From a virus: DNA of 29,622 nucleotides. Where the stretch lies: positions 1-29,622 of the IMG/VR virus record IMGVR_UViG_3300028706_000028; one strand, given 5' to 3'. Of the stretch, positions 1 through 6,596 are shown in pieces (within the stretch, counting starts at the first letter, position 1; the number at the start of each line of letters is the position of its first letter). The notes under the pieces were generated by a model, which searched no databases, was not told the origin of the DNA, and saw only the letters and a list, made by a program, of their open reading frames with translations. The position numbers and the translations under genes were made by a program.

Positions 1-287
1 ATGTTACCCGCACAAAACTTTAAGATATTTTCAAAAACGAATAAGGTGCGAAACTTTAAAATATTTTCAAAAACGCACAAAACTTTAAGATGTTACCCGC
101 ACAAAACTTTAAGATATTTTCAAAAACGAATAAGGTGCGAAACTTTAAAATATTTTCAAAAACGCATAAAACTTTAAGATGTTACCCGCGTAAAACTTTA
201 AGATATTTTCAAAAACGAATAAGGTGCGAAACTTTAAAATATTTTCAAAAACGCACAAAACTTTAAGATGTTACCCGCACAAAACTT
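1..287. repeat. 89-bp tandem repeat array upstream of terminase genes
   Basis: Units begin at 1, 90 and 179, each exactly 89 bp, and a fourth partial copy begins at 268 and degenerates after about 20 bp. Copies differ at only a few bases (for example near 167 and 189-190). Each unit contains AAACTTTAA three times (offsets 15, 51, 80), two of them followed by AT-rich ATATTTTCAAAAACG, so there is a shorter internal periodicity. The array abuts the promoter of the packaging cluster. Iterated sites beside terS often serve as packaging (pac/cos) sites or replication iterons; which applies here is inference. The array may continue left of the window. Nothing else is seen in the gene-free stretch 1-327. 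Confidence 0.95.
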
Positions 288-327
288 AAAAGAACGCACA
301 AAACCTAACCAAAATTAAATTCTCACC

Positions 328-356
328 TTGACAAATATCCCCCACCCTGGTATAAT
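328..356 (+). promoter_or_regulatory. Consensus sigma-70 promoter P1, extended -10
   Basis: TTGACA at 328-333 and TATAAT at 351-356 are separated by exactly 17 bp, and TGG precedes the -10 (extended -10). Transcription would start near 362-364, which coincides with the ATG at 363. It lies between the repeat array and the packaging genes and should drive the first operon. Confidence 0.9.
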
Positions 357-362
357 ATACCT

Positions 363-701
363 ATGATTATTCAGAAATATTGCATCACAAAATGGGCACC
401 TCGTAATAAAAGACACTATACCGCCCTGGGGTATAAATTTACCAGTATGCAGGTTGAGTTTCGTACCCAAGTTGCACACCTGCCTAAAAGCAGTAATACA
501 CTAATTGCCTGTGCATGCGACGAATGTGGGGCTATATACAATATACCCTGGCAAGGTATTTCCCAAGGTAAGAATACTACTAAGTACTGCCCTACACATA
601 GGCAGAAATATAATAATAAATCAATTTCTGTGGGTATGTTTAAAAGTTGGGAAAAGAGATTAAATAAAGGAACAAAGAGATGGAAGAAACAAGAGAACTA
701 G
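363..701 (+). CDS. Small zinc-finger protein, phage HNH-associated N-terminal domain type
   Basis: A 112-residue protein. The pattern W-x5-HYxxLGYxFT (residues 11-27) followed by CDEC (52-55) and CPTH (76-79) resembles the zinc-binding N-terminal domain seen in some phage HNH/homing nucleases and stand-alone phage proteins; here no HNH part follows. The C-terminus is very basic (KRLNKGTKRWKK), suggesting nucleic-acid binding. No Shine-Dalgarno site precedes the ATG, and the consensus promoter predicts an RNA beginning at or next to this ATG, so translation may be leaderless. The only downstream in-frame ATG (residue 29) would cut off the conserved start of the domain. It overlaps the small terminase gene by 22 nt. 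A role in packaging or in regulating the first operon is speculation. Confidence 0.7.
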   Translation: MIIQKYCITKWAPRNKRHYTALGYKFTSMQVEFRTQVAHLPKSSNTLIACACDECGAIYNIPWQGISQGKNTTKYCPTHRQKYNNKSISVGMFKSWEKRLNKGTKRWKKQEN

Positions 702-1156
702 TACAAATGAGTCCTGAGGGATACGCTGTCGCTCAAGCCTACATTGAAACAGGTACTGTACAAAAAGCCTCAGTAAGACTAGGGATTCCAGCCGCTGAAG
801 TAAGTAATCACTTAACAGACCCAAAAGTTAAAACCTATATTGATCAAGCATACCTTGATTCTGGTTACCGAAATCGCGTAGCTTTAGGAAATGTACTAGA
901 TGGGCTAATCGATAAGAAGTTAGAAGAACTAGAAGAAGCTGAGATAGGCTCTTCAAAGGACATACTTGATATCCTAACTATGGCACATAAGATGCGTATG
1001 GAAGAGCTGAAAGCTATAATTGAATATGAGAAACTAGGTCAGAAAACAGAAATTAAAAATCAAACTAACATACAAGTCAATGACGGCTTAGGTGGCGGGA
1101 ACTACGGTAGACTAATGCAGCAACTAATGGGCGAAGTCTTAGATAGTGAAAAATAA
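680..1156 (+). CDS. terS: Terminase small subunit
   Basis: A 158-residue protein located directly before the large terminase. The N-terminal part holds a helix-turn-helix-like segment (about 18-46, with TVQKASVRLGIPAAEVSNHL) as expected for a DNA-recognition domain. A central charged helical region (about 85-125) fits the oligomerisation coiled coil of small terminases, and a Gly-rich tail follows. The small subunit forms a ring that binds the packaging site and recruits the motor. AAGGA at 667-671 lies 8 nt before the ATG. The neighbouring 89-bp repeats are a candidate binding target. The call rests on fold-like pattern and position more than on strict motifs, since small terminases diverge strongly. 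Confidence 0.82.
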   Translation: MEETRELVQMSPEGYAVAQAYIETGTVQKASVRLGIPAAEVSNHLTDPKVKTYIDQAYLDSGYRNRVALGNVLDGLIDKKLEELEEAEIGSSKDILDILTMAHKMRMEELKAIIEYEKLGQKTEIKNQTNIQVNDGLGGGNYGRLMQQLMGEVLDSEK

Positions 1157-1157
1157 T

Positions 1158-1207
1158 GGGTGAAAGGGGTTGCTCCCTGCTAGTTTTCCGGACTAGCTAG
1201 CCCACCA
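1158..1207 (+). promoter_or_regulatory. Potential RNA hairpins in the terS-terL gap
   Basis: GCTAGT (1179-1184) pairs perfectly with ACTAGC (1192-1197) around a 7-nt loop, and a GGG/CCC pairing lies just before it. There is no U-tract, so it is not an intrinsic terminator. It sits 13-40 nt before the ribosome site of the 16-codon minicistron and could influence terL translation or RNA processing. Function is inferred only from position. Confidence 0.4.
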
Positions 1208-1230
1208 TACAAAGTCTACGGAGGACTAAA

Positions 1231-1281
1231 ATGAAAGAAATAATTGTAACTTGCGGAGTGTGCGAATATGCTAGAAGTTAG
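1231..1281 (+). CDS. 16-residue minicistron overlapping the terL start
   Basis: An ATG at 1231 has a textbook ribosome site, GGAGG at 1220-1224, with 6 nt spacing. It encodes MKEIIVTCGVCEYARS and stops at 1281, 14 nt inside terL in another frame. The peptide carries a CxxC pair (residues 8 and 11). The likely role is translational coupling: ribosomes ending at 1281 are placed to reinitiate at the terL ATG (1268), whose own weaker GGAG (1255-1258) lies within this minicistron. A functional peptide cannot be excluded. The excellent ribosome site supports real translation; the purpose is inferred. Confidence 0.55.
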   Translation: MKEIIVTCGVCEYARS

Positions 1282-2578
1282 TTCAAAAGATATTAACACG
1301 ACTGAGCTTATTGAATTTCCGCAAAGCGACAGGTTTATTAAATTACCTATAGATAAGTATTTATCTTTATTAAATATAGAACCTATCGCACCCCAAATTG
1401 CACTAATCAATGCTATTAATGATCCTCAGTATAGGTTTATTACTGCTTGTCTTAGTCGAAGAACAGGCAAGACGTTCATCTCGAACATTATTGCCCAGAT
1501 GGTGGCACTAGTACCGAACTGCAACGTTCTTATTATGTCCCCAAACTATAGCTTATCCAATATCTCTTTTGAGCTACAGCGCCAATTGATCAAAACCTTT
1601 GACATTGAAGTGCTTAAAGATAACGCAAAGGATAAAGTTATAACACTAACAAATGGTTCCTCTATACGAGTCGGATCGGTCACACAAGCCGACTCTGTTG
1701 TTGGACGCTCGTACAACCTCATACTTTATGATGAGGCTGCACTAGCTGAAGGGATGAACTCATTTAACATCCAATTACGCCCTACCCTAGATACTAATAA
1801 TTCGAAAGCGATATTCATTAGTACACCTCGTGGTAAGGGTAATTGGTTTAAAGAGCTATATGATCGTGGTTGGTCAGATGATTACAGCTCTTGGGCTTCA
1901 ATCCATTCGGATTACAGAGAGAACCCAAGAGTTAAAGAAGCAGACATTGTAGAGGCTAAAAACTCTATGAGTCGACACGAGTTCGCTCAAGAATACTTAG
2001 CAGACTTTACTACATTCGCTGGACAAATTTGGGAACTTGATGAAAATTGTGTTACCGACTTATCCTCAATGGACTTTAGTAAGTTAGATATTATTTCAGG
2101 GCTTGACTTAGGCTTCAAAGATGAAACGGCTTTGTGTGTAATAGCGCATGATTACGATGATGATGTGTTCTACTTTATCGACGAGTACGAGGAAGGAGGA
2201 CAGACCACTAAGTATCATGCGGAACGCATACAAGAGATGGATTCAAAATACGGGTTAGATTACATCTATATAGATTCGGCTGCAGCGCAGACACGATACG
2301 ACTTTGCTATAAACTATGACATTTCAACTACTAATGCGAAAAAGTCTGTTTTAGATGGCATAGGGTTCGTTTCAGCCTTAGTAGAGTCTGGAAAAGTAAT
2401 AGTAGATCAAAATTGTACTAATATTTTACAGGCCTTCGATAACTATAGATGGGACCCAAGGGAAAACCTACTTAAGGAACGACCTCTACATGACCACTAC
2501 TCTCATATGGCAGATGCAATTAGGTATGCACTTTATACGCATGCCGGTCATATGGAGATACTAGATAATGGCGAATGA
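1268..2578 (+). CDS. terL: Terminase large subunit (ATPase-nuclease)
   Basis: A 436-residue packaging motor that drives DNA into the prohead and cuts concatemers. The ATPase half shows a Walker A-like SRRTGKT (63-69), Walker B LILYDEAA (151-158, with D155 and E156) and the coupling motif STPRGK (185-190). The RNase H-like nuclease half has GLDLG (D280), YIDSAA (D336) and HMADAIRYA (D416), matching the three metal-binding acidic positions of the family. All key residues are present and the length is normal. The ATG at 1268 overlaps the upstream minicistron and has GGAG 9 nt before it. The 3' end overlaps the next gene by 11 nt. Confidence 0.97.
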   Translation: MLEVSSKDINTTELIEFPQSDRFIKLPIDKYLSLLNIEPIAPQIALINAINDPQYRFITACLSRRTGKTFISNIIAQMVALVPNCNVLIMSPNYSLSNISFELQRQLIKTFDIEVLKDNAKDKVITLTNGSSIRVGSVTQADSVVGRSYNLILYDEAALAEGMNSFNIQLRPTLDTNNSKAIFISTPRGKGNWFKELYDRGWSDDYSSWASIHSDYRENPRVKEADIVEAKNSMSRHEFAQEYLADFTTFAGQIWELDENCVTDLSSMDFSKLDIISGLDLGFKDETALCVIAHDYDDDVFYFIDEYEEGGQTTKYHAERIQEMDSKYGLDYIYIDSAAAQTRYDFAINYDISTTNAKKSVLDGIGFVSALVESGKVIVDQNCTNILQAFDNYRWDPRENLLKERPLHDHYSHMADAIRYALYTHAGHMEILDNGE

Positions 2579-2957
2579 AGAAGCTACACACGGTCAGATA
2601 ATGGAAAAGATTGTCCAGTTGGAAGCGAGATGTGATGATGGTTGTGGTAACGTGTTTACTAAGAGATTCCCTTTAGGGGTTATTTTAGCTATTGCGTTAC
2701 AAACTTTTGGAATCATTTGGTGGGCAGCTGGCATAGACAATACTCTTACAAATATGAAAACTCTTACAACTACAATTCCTAACGAAGATCAAGTTAAGAA
2801 TTACATTGCTGAAAGGGAAAAGATATATATGGACATGGACAGCAAAAGACATCTAGGTATGTCTGAACGTGTGTCTAGAGTAGAAGGCAACTTTAAATTT
2901 ATAGAAAAATCCTTGAATAGAATAGAAAAGAAACTAATGCTAATTGGGAAGGACTAA
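2568..2957 (+). CDS. Single-pass membrane protein with C-terminal coiled coil
   Basis: A 129-residue protein with one clear hydrophobic segment (about 34-56, FPLGVILAIALQTFGIIWWA) preceded by the basic TKR. This predicts a cytoplasmic N-terminus of about 33 residues (with C22 and C26) and an exported C-terminal part. Residues about 98-126 form a heptad-like charged helix. The topology could suit a holin- or spanin-like lysis accessory or a membrane anchor, but no family is recognised and no lysis gene adjoins. It overlaps terL by 11 nt and abuts the HNH gene (shared ATG/TAA base), so it is co-translated with the packaging genes. Confidence 0.75.
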   Translation: MANEEATHGQIMEKIVQLEARCDDGCGNVFTKRFPLGVILAIALQTFGIIWWAAGIDNTLTNMKTLTTTIPNEDQVKNYIAEREKIYMDMDSKRHLGMSERVSRVEGNFKFIEKSLNRIEKKLMLIGKD

Positions 2958-3331
2958 TGGACTTAAAAAGAGATCTCGTTAAGTACGTAAGAGATAGGGC
3001 AAAATCACAGTATCACAAAGCTTCAAGCTGTGCGATTTGTGGCAGTGATGAGAAGTTAGATTTTCATCACTATTACTCTATGACTGAAATGCTCGAGAAA
3101 TGGTTAGCTAGAAATAAGCACAACCCTAGAACTGCTGAAGAGATAATGGCGATTCGTGACATATTTATTGCAGAGCATCATACCGAAGTGTACGACTCTA
3201 CAGTAACTCTATGCCACGTGCACCACTTAAAACTTCACTCAGTTTATGGGAAGAGGCCTTCTCTAGCAACCGCAAATAAACAACCTAATTGGGTTGAGAA
3301 ACAGAGAGGAAAACATGAACTGGCTAGATAA
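2957..3331 (+). CDS. HNH endonuclease
   Basis: A 124-residue beta-beta-alpha-metal nuclease. The zinc-knuckle cysteines are CAIC (25 and 28) and C86 in TLCHVHH; the catalytic/metal His residues are in LDFHHY (37-38) and HHLKLHSVYG (89-90 and 94). The charged helix after the first HH fits phage HNH proteins in packaging clusters. In phages such as HK97 an HNH protein next to terL/portal stimulates terminase cutting of cos DNA; a similar role is inferred here. A free-standing homing function is the alternative, less favoured because the gene is tightly embedded in the operon (ATG overlaps the previous stop, and the 3' end overlaps the portal gene). Confidence 0.88.
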   Translation: MDLKRDLVKYVRDRAKSQYHKASSCAICGSDEKLDFHHYYSMTEMLEKWLARNKHNPRTAEEIMAIRDIFIAEHHTEVYDSTVTLCHVHHLKLHSVYGKRPSLATANKQPNWVEKQRGKHELAR

Positions 3332-4505
3332 CTTAAAAGTTAAGTTAAACCCCGCCCAAATTGTTATCTCAGAGGAGAGTGGAGACTCTATTTACACAGA
3401 TACTGCTGCAAATCTTAAAGCTAGTGATGCTTATGATGATATTGAAGTGGTTAATCGTGGCGTAAATATGATTGCTGACTCTGCGGCTGAGCTACAATTT
3501 GAAATAGGGGATAGAATACATGGATTAGCGACTGAGAGTATAAGACTGAAAAAGTTAGATACTTTATTAAATCATTCACCTAATCCATACCAAACTGCAG
3601 AAACGTTCAAACGGGCGTGTTTTGTAGACTTTATTATTGATGGTAATATATTTATATATTACGATGGAGCACATCTTTATCACTTACCCTCTAAGTCTGT
3701 AGAGATTCAGACTGATAAGAAGGAATTTGTAAAAGGTTACGTATATGGAACTGTTCAGTTTAAAGCTAACGAAGTAATCCATATTCGAGATAACGCAGCA
3801 GACAGCATCTTTAGAGGAACTTCTAGATTGGAAGCATCATACCTAACTATTGATAGGTTAAATAAGATGCTTGCTTTCCAGACTAACTTCTTTAAAAATG
3901 GAGCAGTACCTGGGTTGGTACTAAAGAGCCCTAATGTACTATCTACTAAAGTTAAACAAAGACTTTTAGATAGCTGGGCACAACGATATAACCCTACTAC
4001 AGGTGGCCGCAAACCTGTAATACTTGATGGTGATTTAGATATTAAACCAATGGTAGACAGTACGTTCAAGGACTTAGACTTTGAAAACGCTGTTAAGGAA
4101 CATGAGACTAGAATTTTAAAAGCATTGGGCGTACCTCCTATCCTTTTAGATGGTGGAAATAATGCAAACATCCGACCAAACATGAGGTTGTTCTATCAAA
4201 CAACCGTCATGCCTTTACTAGTAAAATATTCTGCTGCAATGCGAAAGTACTTTGGGTACGGTGTATCTCCAATTACGGAGACCGTTAGCGCGTTACTTCC
4301 TGAGGCTAAAGACCAAGCAGCTTACCTAGCTACCTTAGTTAACTCAGGAATTATGACACCAAACGAGGCACGAGCTCAATTAAGATTAGACGCTGTAGAT
4401 GGTGGAGATGATCGACAGATACCTGCAAATATTGCGGGGTCTGCATCAAATCCTTCTGAAGGCGGTAAACCCCCTCAGAGTGAGGATGATAAATCAGTAA
4501 CCTAA
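3315..4505 (+). CDS. Portal protein (HK97 gp3-like)
   Basis: A 396-residue portal that forms the dodecameric DNA channel at the unique capsid vertex. Typical portal stretches are VVNRGVNMIADSAAEL near the N-terminus, LNHSPNPYQTAETFKR, the clip-region FKANEVIHIRDN, and the stem-region KEHETRILKALGVPPILL followed by a helical C-terminal part. The length is normal for HK97-type portals. The ATG at 3315 was chosen because GAGG lies 5 nt before it; an in-frame TTG at 3294 lacks a good site. The start overlaps the HNH gene by 17 nt. The Pro/Ser-rich last 25 residues are probably disordered. Confidence 0.95.
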   Translation: MNWLDNLKVKLNPAQIVISEESGDSIYTDTAANLKASDAYDDIEVVNRGVNMIADSAAELQFEIGDRIHGLATESIRLKKLDTLLNHSPNPYQTAETFKRACFVDFIIDGNIFIYYDGAHLYHLPSKSVEIQTDKKEFVKGYVYGTVQFKANEVIHIRDNAADSIFRGTSRLEASYLTIDRLNKMLAFQTNFFKNGAVPGLVLKSPNVLSTKVKQRLLDSWAQRYNPTTGGRKPVILDGDLDIKPMVDSTFKDLDFENAVKEHETRILKALGVPPILLDGGNNANIRPNMRLFYQTTVMPLLVKYSAAMRKYFGYGVSPITETVSALLPEAKDQAAYLATLVNSGIMTPNEARAQLRLDAVDGGDDRQIPANIAGSASNPSEGGKPPQSEDDKSVT

Positions 4506-4537
4506 CTTTCAACATACCAGATATTGAAAACTTTTGC

Positions 4538-4566
4538 TTGACATTTGGAGAAAATACTGGTATAAT
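4538..4566 (+). promoter_or_regulatory. Consensus sigma-70 promoter P2 for capsid gene
   Basis: TTGACA (4538-4543), 17-bp spacer, TATAAT (4561-4566), with TGG before the -10 exactly as in P1. Transcription would start near 4573, so the in-frame TTG at 4572 is unlikely to be used and the capsid starts at 4614. The 5' leader holds a 10-bp palindrome AGTGCGCACT (4585-4594) that could be a hairpin or operator half-sites. Confidence 0.9.
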
Positions 4567-4613
4567 AGTGGTTGTTGGTGGATCAGTGCGCACTCAATTT
4601 TATGGAGATAAGC

Positions 4614-6527
4614 ATGACTAACAAAACTTTAAACCTAGTCGGACAGTTTGAAAAATCAAGTTCAGACGACTCCGATGTTTTAAAGATTAAGGGTTACGCT
4701 AATACAACTTCCAAAGACCGCGTAGGCGATATCATAAGAGAATCGGCTTGGTTAAAGGGAGGATTGGATAATTATTTAAAGAACCCAATCATTTTAGCGT
4801 ACCATAATCACTCAAAGCCAATCGGAACTACTGTAGACTACAGTGTCAGTTCAAAAGGGTTGGAAGTCGTTGCAGAAATTTCTTCTGCAGCTGGCGAAGT
4901 ATATAACTTGATTAAAGATGGCGTTCTTAAAACGTTCAGTGTCGGATTTTCCATCAAAGACGCTGAATACGATAAAGAGGATGAAATTTTTTACATCAAG
5001 GATTTGGAGCTACTTGAAATTTCGGTAGTTTCCGTACCTGCAAACCAGGACTCTACTTTTAGCATTGCTAAAGCGTTAGGTGACGATTATGCAGACTTTA
5101 AGAAAGAGTATATTGAATCTGAGGAAATAGAAACAAACGTTGATAACTCCCCAGAAGCAAGTAATGAAACTATCCTAAAGGAGAACTTAGATATGGATAA
5201 ATTAGAAGAGTTAACACTCAAAATGGAAGCTTTAGAGAAAGCGGCTGCTGATAAAGTTGCTGCTGATAAGGCAACTATTAAAGCTGAAGCTAAGGCTGCT
5301 GAAGAAGCGGTCCAAGTAGAAGTTGATAAAAAGAAAGCTGCACAGATTGAAGTAATTTCAACTGGTGTAGAACGTTTAGAAGCAGAAGTTGCTAAACGTT
5401 TAGAAGATAATGATGCGTCGGTTAAAGACGTTATTGAAGGGTTACGCGCTGACCTTAAAGAGAACAAGGACGAATTAATAGCTCTTCGTGAGTCTAAAAT
5501 GCAGTTCGCCACTTCGGACGAAGTAGCTCTCTTTAGTACAGAGCAGAAGATGGATGCGGTTTTAGCCTCTAAAATCTTCCGTATGCCGATTTCAGATACT
5601 AAGACGTTTAAGAGTATCGTAGAAAAGGCTGCTCGTCATGGACATGTTCCTAACGAGAATTGGGAAACTGAGTACAATACTCAGATTTTTGATATTGCAC
5701 AACAGAAGTTAGTAGTTGCTGATCTATTCGGTACTATCAACATGAGTTCTGCTCATATGGATATTCCATCTAACCCAGGTGCAACCGCGGGCGAATGGAT
5801 TGTAGGAACTGCACAGGCCGGTACTGGCGCAGGACAAGATGCAATTCGTATGGGTACTACTTCACTAACTGCTCATAAGTTAGTATCTAAGGAGTATATG
5901 AACTACGAAGAAGAAGAAGATGCAATTATGCCTATTCTTCCAATGATTCGTGGCAATATCGCACAGCGTATCGCACATAGTACAGATGCAGCGGTTCTTA
6001 ATGGTCAAGGTGCTCCGGCAGCTACTCCTAAAGACCCAATGACTGGTCTTACTAAGATGTCAGAAGGTGCTGCTACTAAGGTTAGTACTACTGAAGTTGT
6101 TGCTAGCGCTAAGGTAACTGTTGATTATCTACAGGCTACACGTCGTAAGATGGGCTTGTATGGTCAGAACCCAGGCGAAGTTACTTATATCGTATCTACA
6201 GATGGTTATTATGACTTGATGGAAGACGAGAAGTTTACTTCTTCTGATAAGGTAACTGCTGCTAATCTAATGATGATTAAAGGCTTTGTTGGTTCTGTTA
6301 ACGGTTCACCTGTTATCGTATCTGACAAGTTCCCTGCAAAAGCTGCGGGTAAGGTTTGTGCTATGGCGGTTAATACTCAGTACTTCAAGAAGGGCATCCT
6401 TCGTGGACTAGTTACTGAATCTTTCCGTGACATCGACAACCAACGTACTGCAATTGTTTCTAGCGCTCGCTTCGGCTTCGTTCAGTTACAAGGCACTACT
6501 GCTGCTCAGTTAGCTTATAAAGCTTAA
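4614..6527 (+). CDS. Prohead protease-scaffold-major capsid fusion (HK97 fold)
   Basis: A 637-residue polyprotein. Residues about 1-160 are an S78/U35-type prohead protease: H64/H66 in LAYHNHSKP, the nucleophile S109 in LKTFSVGFS, and the strand LLEISVVSVPAN. Residues about 194-305 are a highly charged Ala/Lys/Glu coiled coil like the HK97 delta (scaffold) domain. The rest is the shell protein, with an N-arm and LFGTINMSSAHMDIPS into the HK97 fold, ending LQGTTAAQLAYKA. In HK97 protease and capsid are separate genes. The ATG at 4614 is preceded by GGAG 6 nt away. A terminator follows. Protease self-cleavage should release mature capsid; the cleavage site is not predictable by eye, though the segment about 300-320 is likely. 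Confidence 0.95.
   Translation: MTNKTLNLVGQFEKSSSDDSDVLKIKGYANTTSKDRVGDIIRESAWLKGGLDNYLKNPIILAYHNHSKPIGTTVDYSVSSKGLEVVAEISSAAGEVYNLIKDGVLKTFSVGFSIKDAEYDKEDEIFYIKDLELLEISVVSVPANQDSTFSIAKALGDDYADFKKEYIESEEIETNVDNSPEASNETILKENLDMDKLEELTLKMEALEKAAADKVAADKATIKAEAKAAEEAVQVEVDKKKAAQIEVISTGVERLEAEVAKRLEDNDASVKDVIEGLRADLKENKDELIALRESKMQFATSDEVALFSTEQKMDAVLASKIFRMPISDTKTFKSIVEKAARHGHVPNENWETEYNTQIFDIAQQKLVVADLFGTINMSSAHMDIPSNPGATAGEWIVGTAQAGTGAGQDAIRMGTTSLTAHKLVSKEYMNYEEEEDAIMPILPMIRGNIAQRIAHSTDAAVLNGQGAPAATPKDPMTGLTKMSEGAATKVSTTEVVASAKVTVDYLQATRRKMGLYGQNPGEVTYIVSTDGYYDLMEDEKFTSSDKVTAANLMMIKGFVGSVNGSPVIVSDKFPAKAAGKVCAMAVNTQYFKKGILRGLVTESFRDIDNQRTAIVSSARFGFVQLQGTTAAQLAYKA
5177..5195 (+). promoter_or_regulatory. 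Internal ribosome binding site for a nested capsid start
   Basis: AAAGGAG at 5177-5183 is followed after 9 nt by an in-frame ATG (5193-5195), Met194 of the fusion. The site lies exactly at the junction between the protease linker and the scaffold coiled coil. It is stronger than the ribosome site of the full gene, implying separate synthesis of a protease-free capsid precursor. Confidence 0.75.
5193..6527 (+). CDS. Nested scaffold-capsid product from internal start
   Basis: Initiation at 5193 would give a 444-residue protein beginning MDKLEELTLKMEALEK: the delta-like coiled coil plus the entire HK97-fold shell domain, without protease. Its size and architecture match an ordinary HK97 gp5-type precursor. 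This would allow hundreds of capsid subunits per head with a few full-length fusion molecules bringing protease, comparable in logic to the lambda C/Nu3 internal start. The ribosome site and in-frame ATG are seen directly; the use of the start is inferred. Confidence 0.65.
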   Translation: MDKLEELTLKMEALEKAAADKVAADKATIKAEAKAAEEAVQVEVDKKKAAQIEVISTGVERLEAEVAKRLEDNDASVKDVIEGLRADLKENKDELIALRESKMQFATSDEVALFSTEQKMDAVLASKIFRMPISDTKTFKSIVEKAARHGHVPNENWETEYNTQIFDIAQQKLVVADLFGTINMSSAHMDIPSNPGATAGEWIVGTAQAGTGAGQDAIRMGTTSLTAHKLVSKEYMNYEEEEDAIMPILPMIRGNIAQRIAHSTDAAVLNGQGAPAATPKDPMTGLTKMSEGAATKVSTTEVVASAKVTVDYLQATRRKMGLYGQNPGEVTYIVSTDGYYDLMEDEKFTSSDKVTAANLMMIKGFVGSVNGSPVIVSDKFPAKAAGKVCAMAVNTQYFKKGILRGLVTESFRDIDNQRTAIVSSARFGFVQLQGTTAAQLAYKA

Positions 6528-6545
6528 TATAGTTTAGGCTATTAG

Positions 6546-6575
6546 ATTGGGGGAGGTAAAACTTCCCCAATTTTT
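6546..6575 (+). terminator. Intrinsic terminator after capsid gene
   Basis: A 10-bp stem (6546-6555 with 6562-6571, one G-U pair) with loop GTAAAA is followed by five T. It lies 19 nt after the capsid stop and would end or dampen the capsid transcript before the connector genes. Confidence 0.85.
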
Positions 6576-6596
6576 CAATTTAACTGGAGGCACGCT

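Noticed and set aside
1-174. Open frame of about 57 codons running through the repeats
   Set aside because: It is produced by the repeat itself, changes frame relative to each 89-bp unit, has no ribosome site and starts at the window edge.
1-287. CRISPR array
   Set aside because: Repeats are contiguous 89-bp units with no unique spacers, and no cas genes are present.
1158-1207. tRNA-like sequence ending CCCACCA
   Set aside because: About 50 nt only, acceptor arms do not pair beyond GGG/CCC, and no anticodon or T-arm pattern.
3294-3314. TTG start for the portal gene
   Set aside because: The ATG at 3315 has GAGG 5 nt upstream; the TTG has none.
4506-4537. Terminator after the portal gene
   Set aside because: Only a weak TTTCAA/TTGAAA pairing with an 11-nt loop; too unstable to call.
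4572-4613. TTG start for the capsid fusion
   Set aside because: It lies at or before the predicted transcription start of P2; ATG 4614 has GGAG at proper spacing.
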